From assembly GCA_900769885.1 (NCBI GenBank), contig CAAGIG010000029.1, forward strand, positions 1-25,486: a stretch of DNA of 25,486 bases, written 5' to 3'. Source of the stretch: Rikenellaceae bacterium (GTDB lineage: Bacteria > Bacteroidota > Bacteroidia > Bacteroidales > UBA932). Positions 15,780-23,956 of the stretch are shown piece by piece (position 1 is the stretch's first letter; the number at the start of each line of letters is the position of its first letter). A program made the position numbers and the translations under genes. The notes beneath the pieces are model-generated. The model worked only from the letters and a program-made list of their open reading frames with translations, did no database searches and had not been told where the DNA came from.

Positions 15780-16328
15780 TTAATATATCAGATATCCAAC
15801 TATGCCAGATGCTATGATAATTTGAATCGGACCGATTTTAAAGAACATTGCGAGGATAAATGCTCCGATAAATAGTAACCAACTATATATGTCGATAAAG
15901 TTGTGAGGAGTAATCAGGATTATAGCCGCAGCGGCAATCATACCGATGGTCACTGGTCTGAGGGTAGATAGCACAATAGAAAATCGCCTGTTATTTCTGA
16001 ATTTTTTGTAGAGAATACATATCCACAATACAATCAGAAAAGAGGGAAGAACCACCGCAAATGTAGCAGTCAGAGAGCCGAGAAAACACATAAATGGACT
16101 TAGTCCCATCTCTTGAATAACAGAGTAACCTATGTATGTGGCGCTGTTGATACCTATGGGGCCTGGGGACATTTGAGAAATGGCAACAATATCAATGAAT
16201 TGTTCGGATGTAATCCACTGATGAATGTGAACTACTTGATTCTCAATTAGAGTGAGCATCGCATATCCCCCTCCAATGGTGAATGTTCCAATCAGGAAAA
16301 ATATTAAAAACAGTTCAACGAATATCAT
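15780..16328 (-). CDS. Half-size chromate transporter, second of a pair
   Basis: A 182-residue membrane protein of the CHR family (about six helices). The N-terminal helix carries FTIGGGYAMLTLIENQVV and is followed by WITSEQFIDIVAISQMSPGP and GINSATYIGY, the conserved core of each half of ChrA. Full-size ChrA has two such halves; short-chain CHR proteins are encoded as adjacent pairs that together form a transporter, and this gene starts within the stop of its partner (ATGA overlap at 16325-16328), supporting coupled translation. CHR proteins export chromate in some bacteria, but the natural substrate in gut-type anaerobes is unclear. Confidence 0.92.
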   Translation of the reverse strand: MIFVELFLIFFLIGTFTIGGGYAMLTLIENQVVHIHQWITSEQFIDIVAISQMSPGPIGINSATYIGYSVIQEMGLSPFMCFLGSLTATFAVVLPSFLIVLWICILYKKFRNNRRFSIVLSTLRPVTIGMIAAAAIILITPHNFIDIYSWLLFIGAFILAMFFKIGPIQIIIASGIVGYLIY

Positions 16329-16870
16329 TTCTCAATTTTTTTTGATTCAACAAAAGAGTAAATGATGCTTCCGAGAATGGCTGCGACAATAATCCAGATA
16401 GGAGAGATTCCTAGGAATGCTATTCCTATGATAGTAAAAAGTATGATTGCTCCTTTGTAGATGGTCAGTTTGTTTTTAATTGCCATTCTTATAACAGGAG
16501 CAGCAATGAGAGCTACAACTGCAGGTCTTATCCCTTTGAAGATTGAAAGTACTATTTCATTGTCCTGGAAATTTGTAAATAGTGCAGCAATCATCAGAAT
16601 AATGATAAATGGGGGAAGAATACTTCCTAATGTGGCAATAATGCTCCCTTTAACTCCGCAAATTTTATGTCCGACGAAAATGGATACATTGACAGCAATG
16701 AGTCCCGGTGCCGATTGTGCGATTGCTATAATATCGAGAAACTCCTCGCTCGTGAGCCAGTTGTGTTTCTCCACGACCTCTTTCTCAATGATTGGAATCA
16801 TTGCAGCACCTCCGCCAATGGTGAAAGCACCAATCTTTGCAAATATTTTGAACAATTTCCAATACATCAT
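16325..16870 (-). CDS. Half-size chromate transporter, first of a pair
   Basis: A 181-residue CHR-family membrane protein, related to its downstream partner: FTIGGGAAMIPIIEKEVV, then WLTSEEFLDIIAIAQSAPGL and AVNVSIFVGHKICG. The difference SPGP versus APGL in the two partners fits the diverged halves of a heterodimeric short-chain transporter. Two adjacent ATG codons open the frame (16870 and 16867); the first is used here. A TATATTTG -7 box at 16890-16897 on the minus strand lies 20 bases upstream, inside the long hairpin that ends the lipoprotein cluster. Function beyond anion or chromate transport cannot be assigned. Confidence 0.92.
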   Translation of the reverse strand: MMYWKLFKIFAKIGAFTIGGGAAMIPIIEKEVVEKHNWLTSEEFLDIIAIAQSAPGLIAVNVSIFVGHKICGVKGSIIATLGSILPPFIIILMIAALFTNFQDNEIVLSIFKGIRPAVVALIAAPVIRMAIKNKLTIYKGAIILFTIIGIAFLGISPIWIIVAAILGSIIYSFVESKKIEK

Positions 16871-16884
16871 ACCATATAAAAGAT

Positions 16885-16931
16885 GAGGGCAAATATAGTA
16901 ATTCCATTTTCAGAATTATATATCTGCCCTC
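16885..16931 (-). terminator. Long hairpin terminator overlapping the chromate-transporter promoter
   Basis: GAGGGCA (16885-16891) and TGCCCTC (16925-16931) are the ends of a hairpin of about 19 bp with a single bulge when read on the minus strand; the tip is TGAAAATG. It lies 20 bases after the stop of the last BACON lipoprotein gene. After the stem the minus strand reads ATCTTTTAT, so the T-run is modest. The downstream arm contains TATATTTG, the presumed -7 box for the chromate transporter pair. Confidence 0.75.
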
Positions 16932-16951
16932 AAATTAAAACTGTGTCTCCC

Positions 16952-18256
16952 TTATTTTATAAATGGAAGGCTCACAAGGTCTCTTTTCGCACAAGTAGCG
17001 GAATTGAGATGCATTACTTCATAATTTCCGGTCCAGCTTCCTGTGATGTTATTGTTGTTGTCATCAATAACATTCAGGTCTATTGTAATGGTACCATCTT
17101 CGTGGTCTGTAATTGTAATAGTGCCGCCATTGAATGGAGCCAGTTCTTCAATTGCTGCTCCATCCAGTGAACTGTACCACCACGAACCTTGTAGAGACAT
17201 ATTTCCGTATATAAATCCATATATATATGTGCCGGGAGCAACGTCTGAACCCGATGTTGCAATAGTATATGTTCCTCCAAGTCCTTCCTCTTCGGTAGTA
17301 TAGGTGGTATTGATATCGAGCATTAGATATTCACCAATACCATTATCGGGCATTAGACTGATAGACCAGTTGAATGCACCACATTCGTAGTAGTCCCCGT
17401 ATGGGACTGCTTTAGCGGTGCAGTTCTCCAGGTTAACAACCAAATCGTCTGTTAATGTTGAAAGGCAATCCGGTGTTCTTTTATCCTGAAGTTCTACGAT
17501 GCCATTGTAAGTAATGATGTGTTTGATATTATTAATAGTAACTTCCAGAGTGCATCCATTCTCATCAACTGTATATGTTCCTGTCTGGTAGGAAAATGGA
17601 GCGCCATTGTTTGTAATGTTATTGCCCTCAGCATCTACCTCCCAGTATCCGGAGAATTGTCCTGAGAATGTCCCTTTTGAATATGAACTTAGAGCATCAT
17701 ATGCATATGTTCCATAAGGGACAGGAATCATATCTGCTTCTCCAATTTCAATCTGGGTCACAGCTCCATACAAATCCACCCTGTAGAATTTGTTGTCATA
17801 TTGGTCTGCCGGTTTCTCAGAAAGAATAATCCAGTAGTTGCCAATACCACTTGTGTACTCGTCACCATAATAATAACCGCTAAGGCCTTCTGCAACTATA
17901 TTGATGCAAAATTCGCTTTGTACTACATTAATTGTGTAACTTGTCTCATCATATGTTACAACAATAGATGTTTCACGTGGCTGTTTGTCGTTATTTTCCA
18001 AAGCATTGAATTCAAGTTTACTCTCGGCCATATTATTCTCTGTAAGAGTAATCCAGTCTGCATCTGTAATTGCTTCGACACTAACCCCTTCTATGGGATT
18101 TTGCAGTGTGTATGTTATGGAAAAATTGCCACCTTCGCAAGGAAGTGTAATACTCTCTTGTGAGCTGATTTCAAATAATGGTGGATTTTGTATTCCGTTT
18201 TGCTTATTACAAGCGATAAGCAAAAATGGAAGAAGTACCATTAAAATCTTTTTCAT
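16952..18256 (-). CDS. BACON-domain lipoprotein 1 of the six-gene array
   Basis: A 434-residue lipoprotein (MKKILMVLLPFLLIAC, mature from Cys16). A BACON domain covers roughly residues 28-115, with EGG, DWITLTENN and PRETSIVVTY followed by a closing VVQSE. Two related beta-rich modules follow: module 1 opens with YYYGDEYTSGIGNYWIILSE and ends HIITYNG; module 2 opens after STLTDD (near 268) with YGDYYECGAFNW and ends ITGSWTG. BACON domains are thought to bind carbohydrate or mucin or to act as spacers; the modules are not a family I can name. It most resembles array member 4. It lies 41 bases behind member 2 with no promoter between, so it is probably the second gene of that unit. It ends FIK, unlike the KR ends of four siblings. 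Confidence 0.85.
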   Translation of the reverse strand: MKKILMVLLPFLLIACNKQNGIQNPPLFEISSQESITLPCEGGNFSITYTLQNPIEGVSVEAITDADWITLTENNMAESKLEFNALENNDKQPRETSIVVTYDETSYTINVVQSEFCINIVAEGLSGYYYGDEYTSGIGNYWIILSEKPADQYDNKFYRVDLYGAVTQIEIGEADMIPVPYGTYAYDALSSYSKGTFSGQFSGYWEVDAEGNNITNNGAPFSYQTGTYTVDENGCTLEVTINNIKHIITYNGIVELQDKRTPDCLSTLTDDLVVNLENCTAKAVPYGDYYECGAFNWSISLMPDNGIGEYLMLDINTTYTTEEEGLGGTYTIATSGSDVAPGTYIYGFIYGNMSLQGSWWYSSLDGAAIEELAPFNGGTITITDHEDGTITIDLNVIDDNNNNITGSWTGNYEVMHLNSATCAKRDLVSLPFIK

Positions 18257-18297
18257 ATATAGCTTAAATCATTTAAATTAAGGGATTTATATAAGGT

Positions 18298-19611
18298 TTA
18301 TCTTTTGTTTGCCCTTAATACAGAAGTAGCAGAAGCTGAGTAACCTTCTGTAACGAAAGGTGTTTCTGTTACAGAACCTGTGATAGAATATCCTGCATCA
18401 TCGATTAAGTCAAAAGTAAATGTATATGAGCCATCTCCGTTGTCAACGCAAACGATAGTACCATCTACTATAGGTGCCATATTTCCATAGCTGGATCCAT
18501 CCGGACTGTCAAAGAACCAGGTACCTGACATATATCCGCCATCCTCATAACCAAATACGAATTGGTAGGGGCCTGTTGCATAAGGAACAGAAGTTATGGT
18601 GTATGTACCGGCAAGACCTTCACCTACAGCAGTTCCGCCAGGATTTATGTCGGCCATCATATAGTGGCCAACTCCGCTATTGGGACCTACATATAATATG
18701 TAGTTTATGTATCCAGAACCATAAAAGTCATCATAGTTCATAAGTTCGATGTAGTGATCAGAAAAATCCAATACAAGGTCATCAGTAAGAGTACTGTAGT
18801 ATAGAGGTTTTCTATCATCTTCGCATACAAGAGAACCTTCGTATGTTACATAATGGGGTTCACCGTTAATCATCACTTCAGCTGTGATGCTGTTGTCAGT
18901 AACAGTGATTGTACCACCTTCAATATTCATTTGTTCTCCGTTTCCATCAACATCCAGATTCCAGAAAGCACTGTTTCCTTTTCCTGCAAATGTTCCGGGA
19001 GCTGTGGTAACGTCTGCGTCAAATGTATAGGTTCCGTTGGGGATAATTACAGCGTTTGCGTCATCTCTTGGGTAGTCTTTGACTTCGCTGTACATATCCA
19101 AACGGTAGTACCATCCGTTAGGTTGTGCTTCACCATTAACAAATCCTATGTTGCTAAGGTATACAAAGAATTTGTCAGAACCTTGATATGCAGAGTATTC
19201 ATTTCCGTAATATACAGCAAAGAAAGAATCTGCATTTCGTCTGATGACAGCACCATCTTGAGTAACTGTAACAGTGAAGCTGGCTTTGTCAGCATAAGTG
19301 ACGAAAATAAATGCTTCACGGGGATCAAAACTTTCATTTCTGTGAGCAGCAAGAACAATTGTTCCCTCCTCCATATTGTTCTCTTTTAAGGTAATCCATT
19401 CTGTACTTGCGATAACATCAAGAGTTTCACCTTCGATTTTATCAGTCAAAGTGTAGGAAATGGTGAAATCTCCTCCATCTTCAGTAAGTGTTACATTCTC
19501 AGGGGAATAACTCTCGAATTGGGGATTTTTGCTTTCAGTTTCGTTTCCTTGTGGGGTACATCCAACAAGTGCAGATAGGCATATAAATGCCGAAAGAATA
19601 AATTTCTTCAT
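18298..19611 (-). CDS. BACON-domain lipoprotein 2 of the six-gene array
   Basis: A 437-residue lipoprotein (lipobox LVGC, then TPQGNETESK). The BACON domain lies at about 33-120, with EDGGDFTISYTL, EWITLKENN and DPREAFIFVTYADK, ending in VTQDGAVIRR. Module 1 opens VYYGNEYSAYQGSDKFFVYL and closes HYVTYEGS; the hallmark YYSTLTDD is near 274; module 2 runs from DDFYGSGYINYILYVGP to YSITGSV. It is closest to member 3, with which it shares AVIRR, WYYRLD, DYPRD and IIPNGTY. It ends RANKR. The minus strand upstream holds TTTG-N20-TAATTTAG (19646-19677), a near-promoter, and a terminator of the previous unit, so it probably starts the last two-gene unit. Confidence 0.85.
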   Translation of the reverse strand: MKKFILSAFICLSALVGCTPQGNETESKNPQFESYSPENVTLTEDGGDFTISYTLTDKIEGETLDVIASTEWITLKENNMEEGTIVLAAHRNESFDPREAFIFVTYADKASFTVTVTQDGAVIRRNADSFFAVYYGNEYSAYQGSDKFFVYLSNIGFVNGEAQPNGWYYRLDMYSEVKDYPRDDANAVIIPNGTYTFDADVTTAPGTFAGKGNSAFWNLDVDGNGEQMNIEGGTITVTDNSITAEVMINGEPHYVTYEGSLVCEDDRKPLYYSTLTDDLVLDFSDHYIELMNYDDFYGSGYINYILYVGPNSGVGHYMMADINPGGTAVGEGLAGTYTITSVPYATGPYQFVFGYEDGGYMSGTWFFDSPDGSSYGNMAPIVDGTIVCVDNGDGSYTFTFDLIDDAGYSITGSVTETPFVTEGYSASATSVLRANKR

Positions 19612-19645
19612 ATTGTAACAATTAAAATTTGATTAAAACTTGGTG

Positions 19646-19677
19646 CTAAATTAGTGCAATCTGTCAAATAAGTCAAA
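19646..19677 (-). promoter_or_regulatory. Candidate promoter of lipoproteins 2 and 1
   Basis: On the minus strand TTTG (19674-19677), 20 bases, then TAATTTAG (19646-19653), one mismatch from TAnnTTTG, 35 bases before the ATG at 19611. It sits between a terminator and the gene, which supports it, but the -7 box is imperfect. Confidence 0.4.
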
Positions 19678-19689
19678 TTAATTTGCCAT

Positions 19690-19722
19690 AAAAAAGAGGC
19701 CAACCCTTTCGGATTGACCTCT
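19690..19722 (-). terminator. Terminator after lipoprotein 3
   Basis: On the minus strand AGAGGTCAA...TTGGCCTCT (9 positions, one mismatch) encloses a 10-base loop and is followed by six T. It lies 24 bases past the stop of lipoprotein 3 and separates it from lipoprotein 2. Confidence 0.85.
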
Positions 19723-19746
19723 GTGTATTGATATTCAGATTATGAA

Positions 19747-21093
19747 TTATCTTTTAGCGTATTCAGGAGCTTCAACGAAGTTCAATCTGTTTGCAGCTGT
19801 TTTAGCAGGAGCTTCACCTACTTTAATTGTAGGAACACCTGTCCAAGTACCTGTGATAGTGTTAGGAGTTTCAGCGTCATCAATTACATTGAAGTTAAAT
19901 GTGTAAGTTCCGTCACCATTTTCGATAACTTCAATAGTACCATCCAAAATAGGAGCGATGTCACCATAGTATTGTCCGTCGTGTGAGTTGTAGAACCAGG
20001 TACCCATCATATATCCGCTATAGTTGAATCCCATTAGGATTTGTAGAGCTCCATCTAGGTACATATCAAGTTTTACATTATAAGTACCAGCAAGACCTTC
20101 GCCCATACCTGAACCATTAGAGTTGATTTCAGCGCTGAAATAGTCGCCAATACCAGTTTCATTATTAGGTGCTAGAGATACAATATAGTTGTCATAACCA
20201 CATTCATAGTAGTCACCATACCATATAAGAGTTAGGGCGTGGTTAGAGTAGTCAGCTTGATAGTCATCAGTAAGAGTACTGTAGAATAGAGGACTTCTAG
20301 CTTCTTGACATTGTAGAGAACCTTCGTAAACAATGTGGTGAGGTTCACCATTAACGATAAGGTCAGCAACAAGTTTGTTGTCAGAAACAACAACTGTACC
20401 ACCTTCGATAGAGAATTGGTCACCTTGTTGGCCATCAGCAGTAGTTGTGAAATAAACACTATAACCAGCGGCAAATGTCCAAGGCTCTGTGGTGTTGTTA
20501 GCATCATAATTGTAAGTACCGTTAGGGATAATAAGAGCTGAAGGCTCATCTCTTGGGTAGTCTTGAACTGCAGAATATAGGTCAAGACGATAGTACCAAG
20601 CATCAGGTTGAGCATAACCATCTACGAAACCTTTATCACTGATGTGTGTATAGAAGTTGTCTGATTCTACCATAGAGTATTCAGTACCATAGTACATAGA
20701 TGAAAGAGCGTTTGCAGTTCTTCTGATAACAGCACCAGCTTGGTTGATAGCCAAATCAAAGCTAGCTTTGTTAGCGTATGCTACGAAGATAGATGTTTCA
20801 CGAGGTTCAACACTTTCATTTGCTGCAACGGTGAATGAAACGCTGGTAGCGTCTACAGATGCAACAGTAACCCATTCAACGCTGATTACGGGTTCAACTT
20901 GTGCTCCTTCAACAGGGTTTTCAATTTCGAAAGTAACGGTAACTGTACCACCTTCTTCAGGAAGGTTAGCTTCAGTTTGACTTACATTTTTAAATACTGG
21001 GTCAGCACCATTTTGAGGTCCATCAGTACTAGGTTTTTGACAACTAACGATGCCCAATAGGCACATAGCAGCGATTAGTAAATTCTTTTTCAT
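19747..21093 (-). CDS. BACON-domain lipoprotein 3 of the six-gene array
   Basis: A 448-residue lipoprotein (lipobox IVSC, then QKPSTDG). BACON domain at about 33-125 with EEGGTVTVTFEI, EWVTVASVD, AANESVEPRETSIFVAY and AINQAG. Module 1 opens MYYGTEYSMVESDNFYTHIS and closes HHIVYEGS; hallmark FYSTLTDD near 274; module 2 opens YGDYYECGYDNYIVSLAPN and ends TITGTWTG. The C-terminal tail after that Trp-Thr-Gly is about 28 residues and ends EYAKR. Its codon choice looks more like that of nifJ (mostly GAA, GGT, CCT, AAC) than that of its siblings, suggesting higher expression. A TATATTTA box at 21127-21134, one base off consensus, might give it its own promoter; otherwise it is read from member 4, 63 bases upstream. 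Confidence 0.87.
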   Translation of the reverse strand: MKKNLLIAAMCLLGIVSCQKPSTDGPQNGADPVFKNVSQTEANLPEEGGTVTVTFEIENPVEGAQVEPVISVEWVTVASVDATSVSFTVAANESVEPRETSIFVAYANKASFDLAINQAGAVIRRTANALSSMYYGTEYSMVESDNFYTHISDKGFVDGYAQPDAWYYRLDLYSAVQDYPRDEPSALIIPNGTYNYDANNTTEPWTFAAGYSVYFTTTADGQQGDQFSIEGGTVVVSDNKLVADLIVNGEPHHIVYEGSLQCQEARSPLFYSTLTDDYQADYSNHALTLIWYGDYYECGYDNYIVSLAPNNETGIGDYFSAEINSNGSGMGEGLAGTYNVKLDMYLDGALQILMGFNYSGYMMGTWFYNSHDGQYYGDIAPILDGTIEVIENGDGTYTFNFNVIDDAETPNTITGTWTGVPTIKVGEAPAKTAANRLNFVEAPEYAKR

Positions 21094-21156
21094 CTTGAAT
21101 AGATTTAGTGATTAATAAATTTTGTGTAAATATAATATTATTTTTTTTGATATTCC

Positions 21157-22506
21157 CTATCTTTTCTCGAAATTTTGAAAATTTCTTTGTTGGAAGTGAT
21201 TAAAAGGGATGGTATTCCTTGCTGCCATACCGCTGTACATCTCGTATGAACCTGTCCAGGTACCGGTAATGCTATTATCTCTATCGTCTTTTGTATCTAC
21301 ATTTATTGTTATGGTACCATCCTGATTTTCTGAGATTTCTATGTTGCCGGAGATGAACGGAGCCATCTTGTCGTATACATATGGCTCTCCGGTAGCCGAA
21401 TAATACCACCAAGAACCTTGTGCATATCCATCCTCAGATGCAAATCCTGACAGGAATGTTCCAGGAGCTATCGCCTCACTTATACTGATTGGGCCATATG
21501 TTCCGGCAATACCTTCTTCCAATGTTGCAAAATTGGTAACCATATCGAGTGTAAGGTAGTCTCCAATGCCATTGTCGGGGGTTAGATAAAGCATTATATT
21601 CTGGTAACCGATTCCGTAGTAGTCGCCTACAGGGTATAGAATAAGTGAACAATTCTCAAAATTCATTTGGTAGTCGTCGTTAAGGTCGCTTAGGAAAGGA
21701 TTTGTTCTTGCATCAGCTACCTCGGGAGTTCCATTGTAGGTAATGGTATGGGTTTCTCCTCTGATGACAACTTGTGCAACGATGCTGTTGGCAGTAATTG
21801 TTAAAGTGCAATCTTCGTAGTGAACAGTTGCATCTGTGCTTGATACAGCTCCGTTTGCGTCAGTTGTCCAGGCGATAGAATATTGGTTTGATACAGTTCC
21901 GTTTTCAAAAGAGTTGCTGGGGTCAAAATGGTATACTCCTTCTGGTACAGGGATAAGGTCTGCTTCGCCATATTCTATATCGCTTAGAGGTGTGTAAACG
22001 TCAAATCTGTAATATGTACTGTTTGGACATTGTGCTCCCTCTTCGTTAAGACCATTCTCGCTAAGGATTAGCCAGAAGTTACCTGTGTTGGGGTCGGGTG
22101 AAAACTCGTTGCCGTAATAATCTCCCATCAGGTGTTTTGCATCAACCTTAATGGTATATTTTGATTGAGTAAGGTTTACGGTAAAACCGGTTTTGTCAGC
22201 GTATGATACGAAAATAGAAGAGGTTCTGTCTTCTTTAGAGTCTGTAGGATCTACAGTGATCACAATATTTCCGTCAAGATTGTTTTCACTTACTGAAATC
22301 CATTCAGGGGTATTGATGTTTACAATAAGTTCTTCCCCTTCAATTTTATTTTCAAGTGTGTAGGTAATTGTAATGTCTCCACCTTCTTCGGGAACAATGA
22401 CATTCTCTTCAGAAGTAAGAGTTAAGACTGGGTCTGCAACTTTTGTCTTTGTGCAGGAGATTGCTGCGAGTGAGCAAATAATGATAAAGCTAAATAAATT
22501 TCTCAT
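21157..22506 (-). CDS. BACON-domain lipoprotein 4 of the six-gene array
   Basis: A 449-residue lipoprotein (MRNLFSFIIICSLAAISC). BACON domain at about 25-120: EEGGDITITYTL, EWISVSENN, DRTSSIFVSYADKTGF and NLTQSK. Module 1 opens DYYGNEFSPDPNTGNFWLIL, carries YYRFDVYTPL and ends HTITYNGT; the hallmark is varied to LSDLNDD near 274; module 2 opens YGIGYQNIMLYLTPDNGIG and ends SITGTWTG. The tail is rich in Asn/Phe/Gln and ends NFEKR. It most resembles member 1 (both have EADxIPVP and PDNGIG). A promoter-like TAACTTTG lies 28 bases upstream, and a strong terminator separates it from member 5. Confidence 0.85.
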   Translation of the reverse strand: MRNLFSFIIICSLAAISCTKTKVADPVLTLTSEENVIVPEEGGDITITYTLENKIEGEELIVNINTPEWISVSENNLDGNIVITVDPTDSKEDRTSSIFVSYADKTGFTVNLTQSKYTIKVDAKHLMGDYYGNEFSPDPNTGNFWLILSENGLNEEGAQCPNSTYYRFDVYTPLSDIEYGEADLIPVPEGVYHFDPSNSFENGTVSNQYSIAWTTDANGAVSSTDATVHYEDCTLTITANSIVAQVVIRGETHTITYNGTPEVADARTNPFLSDLNDDYQMNFENCSLILYPVGDYYGIGYQNIMLYLTPDNGIGDYLTLDMVTNFATLEEGIAGTYGPISISEAIAPGTFLSGFASEDGYAQGSWWYYSATGEPYVYDKMAPFISGNIEISENQDGTITINVDTKDDRDNSITGTWTGSYEMYSGMAARNTIPFNHFQQRNFQNFEKR

Positions 22507-22533
22507 TTGTTTTTCTTTTAAAATTACTTTCTA

Positions 22534-22565
22534 CAAAGTTAGATTTTGCATTATTAAAAAGCAAG
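22534..22565 (-). promoter_or_regulatory. Candidate promoter of lipoproteins 4 and 3
   Basis: On the minus strand CTTG (22562-22565), 20 bases, then TAACTTTG (22534-22541), an exact -7 box 28 bases before the ATG at 22506. The -33 box keeps TTG. Confidence 0.6.
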
Positions 22566-22581
22566 AAAAAAGTAAAATAAA

Positions 22582-22613
22582 AACAGAAACAATACATTCT
22601 GATTGTTTCTGTT
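22582..22613 (-). terminator. Terminator after lipoprotein 5
   Basis: A perfect 12-bp stem (AACAGAAACAAT and its complement, 22582-22593 with 22602-22613) and an 8-base loop; on the minus strand it runs into TTTTATTTTAC. It lies 38 bases past the stop of lipoprotein 5. Confidence 0.9.
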
Positions 22614-22651
22614 CTTATATATGCTGATATTAATCAGTGTCTAATATCTTG

Positions 22652-23953
22652 TTACCAAATGAGATAACCGGTCCAGGTGGCTGTGATTTTATTTTTCAAA
22701 GGAGAATCATCATAAGTCTCAATATTGATGGTATGGGTGCCGTTTCCGTTATCTATAACCTCAAAATAGCCATCGACCAAAGGAGCCTGATTGGTCAGTT
22801 GTCCACTTGTGTACTCCAAATAGAGTGATCCCATAAGGTGTCCTTCTGCAGAAATAACCATTCCTGGGACAAATGAATCGGGTCCAAAGTTGGGTTTGGT
22901 GGGGTCTTCGGCAGTGAAACCGCAAGAGTTATATCTACCACTGATATCTTCTGTTGGGGTAAGGGAGTCGGTATGGAAGTCAAAAATGAACGAGTCTCCG
23001 CTTTGGTCTTCATTGTCGGGGAGGATTTCAATCCACCAGTTGCAGTAACCGCAACCCCAATAGTCTCCGTATGATGATACAAAAGCCTGGTGGTTGCTCA
23101 AATCGGCAACAAGATCATCTTTCAAAGTAGAGCCGTAGTTTTTGGGTGACAAGTCCTCGAAGGTGTAGTCGCCATCGAATGTCACTTTGTGTTTTTCCCC
23201 ATTGATAGTTGCAGTCAAAATCATCTGATTTCCATTTACTGCCAATTGTGCAGTTTCAAATGGGACAATGGTTGGATTCCTTTCAGCGTCAGTTGTAATG
23301 TATGCACTGTTTTCGGCTGTCATTGTGAACTGATCCATTGAGTTAGTGGTGTCAAAAGAGTAGATTCCATCTGCCACCACAATATTTGATAGGTCTGTTG
23401 CAACCGGGCCGTACAAATCTACACGGTAATACTCGCTGTTGGGATAAATGTTACCCATATCATCAAGCCCGTCAAAGGAGAATACAATCCAATAGTTTGC
23501 TGAGTTTATCTCATAGCGGTCTCCATAATACACACCCCACATCATTTGGGCGTCGTATTCGACATCATACTCATTTTCGTTTGCTGCAGTTCCTTCTTGG
23601 GTTACCTGTATTGATTGGGAAAGTTCAAGGTATGTTACGGTGATAACAGCTGTACGAGATTCTGTGGATGAATTTTCTGCTACTGAAAAGCTGATTAAAC
23701 CATTTTCTTCAGTATTGGGAATAGAAATCCAGTTTTGATTCACTGATGTTTCAATAATACCATCCTCGGTGGGATTCTCTATTGTGTAGGTTATCTCGAA
23801 TTCGCCCCCTTCAGCTCCTATATTATATAAGGTGTCGGAGGTGATTGTCAAAGTTGGTTCTGTTTGTTCCGGATTACCTCCGGTAGGGGTGTTTTTGTTG
23901 CAGGCGGCAATTGTCAATAAAGCGACAGCCAGGAATAGAATTGTTTTTTTCAT
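22652..23953 (-). CDS. BACON-domain lipoprotein 5 of the six-gene array
   Basis: A 433-residue lipoprotein (lipobox IAAC, then NKNTPTGGNPEQ). BACON domain at about 35-125: AEGGEFEITYTI, QNWISIPNTEENG, SSTESRTAVITVTY and QVTQEG. Module 1 opens VYYGDRYEINSANYWIVFS with YYRVDLYGPV and ends HKVTFDG; the hallmark reads YGSTLKDD near 278; module 2 opens YGDYWGCGYCNWWIEILPDN and ends the protein at ITATWTGYLIW, so it has no C-terminal tail. It is the most diverged BACON-bearing member. It starts 3 bases after the stop of member 6, so the two are certainly co-transcribed and probably coupled in translation. Confidence 0.85.
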   Translation of the reverse strand: MKKTILFLAVALLTIAACNKNTPTGGNPEQTEPTLTITSDTLYNIGAEGGEFEITYTIENPTEDGIIETSVNQNWISIPNTEENGLISFSVAENSSTESRTAVITVTYLELSQSIQVTQEGTAANENEYDVEYDAQMMWGVYYGDRYEINSANYWIVFSFDGLDDMGNIYPNSEYYRVDLYGPVATDLSNIVVADGIYSFDTTNSMDQFTMTAENSAYITTDAERNPTIVPFETAQLAVNGNQMILTATINGEKHKVTFDGDYTFEDLSPKNYGSTLKDDLVADLSNHQAFVSSYGDYWGCGYCNWWIEILPDNEDQSGDSFIFDFHTDSLTPTEDISGRYNSCGFTAEDPTKPNFGPDSFVPGMVISAEGHLMGSLYLEYTSGQLTNQAPLVDGYFEVIDNGNGTHTINIETYDDSPLKNKITATWTGYLIW

Positions 23954-23956
23954 TGT

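Noticed and set aside
15780..16870. A frameshifted full-length chrA
   Set aside because: Each half has its own start, complete membrane core and normal half length, with an ATGA overlap; this is the usual short-chain CHR pair.
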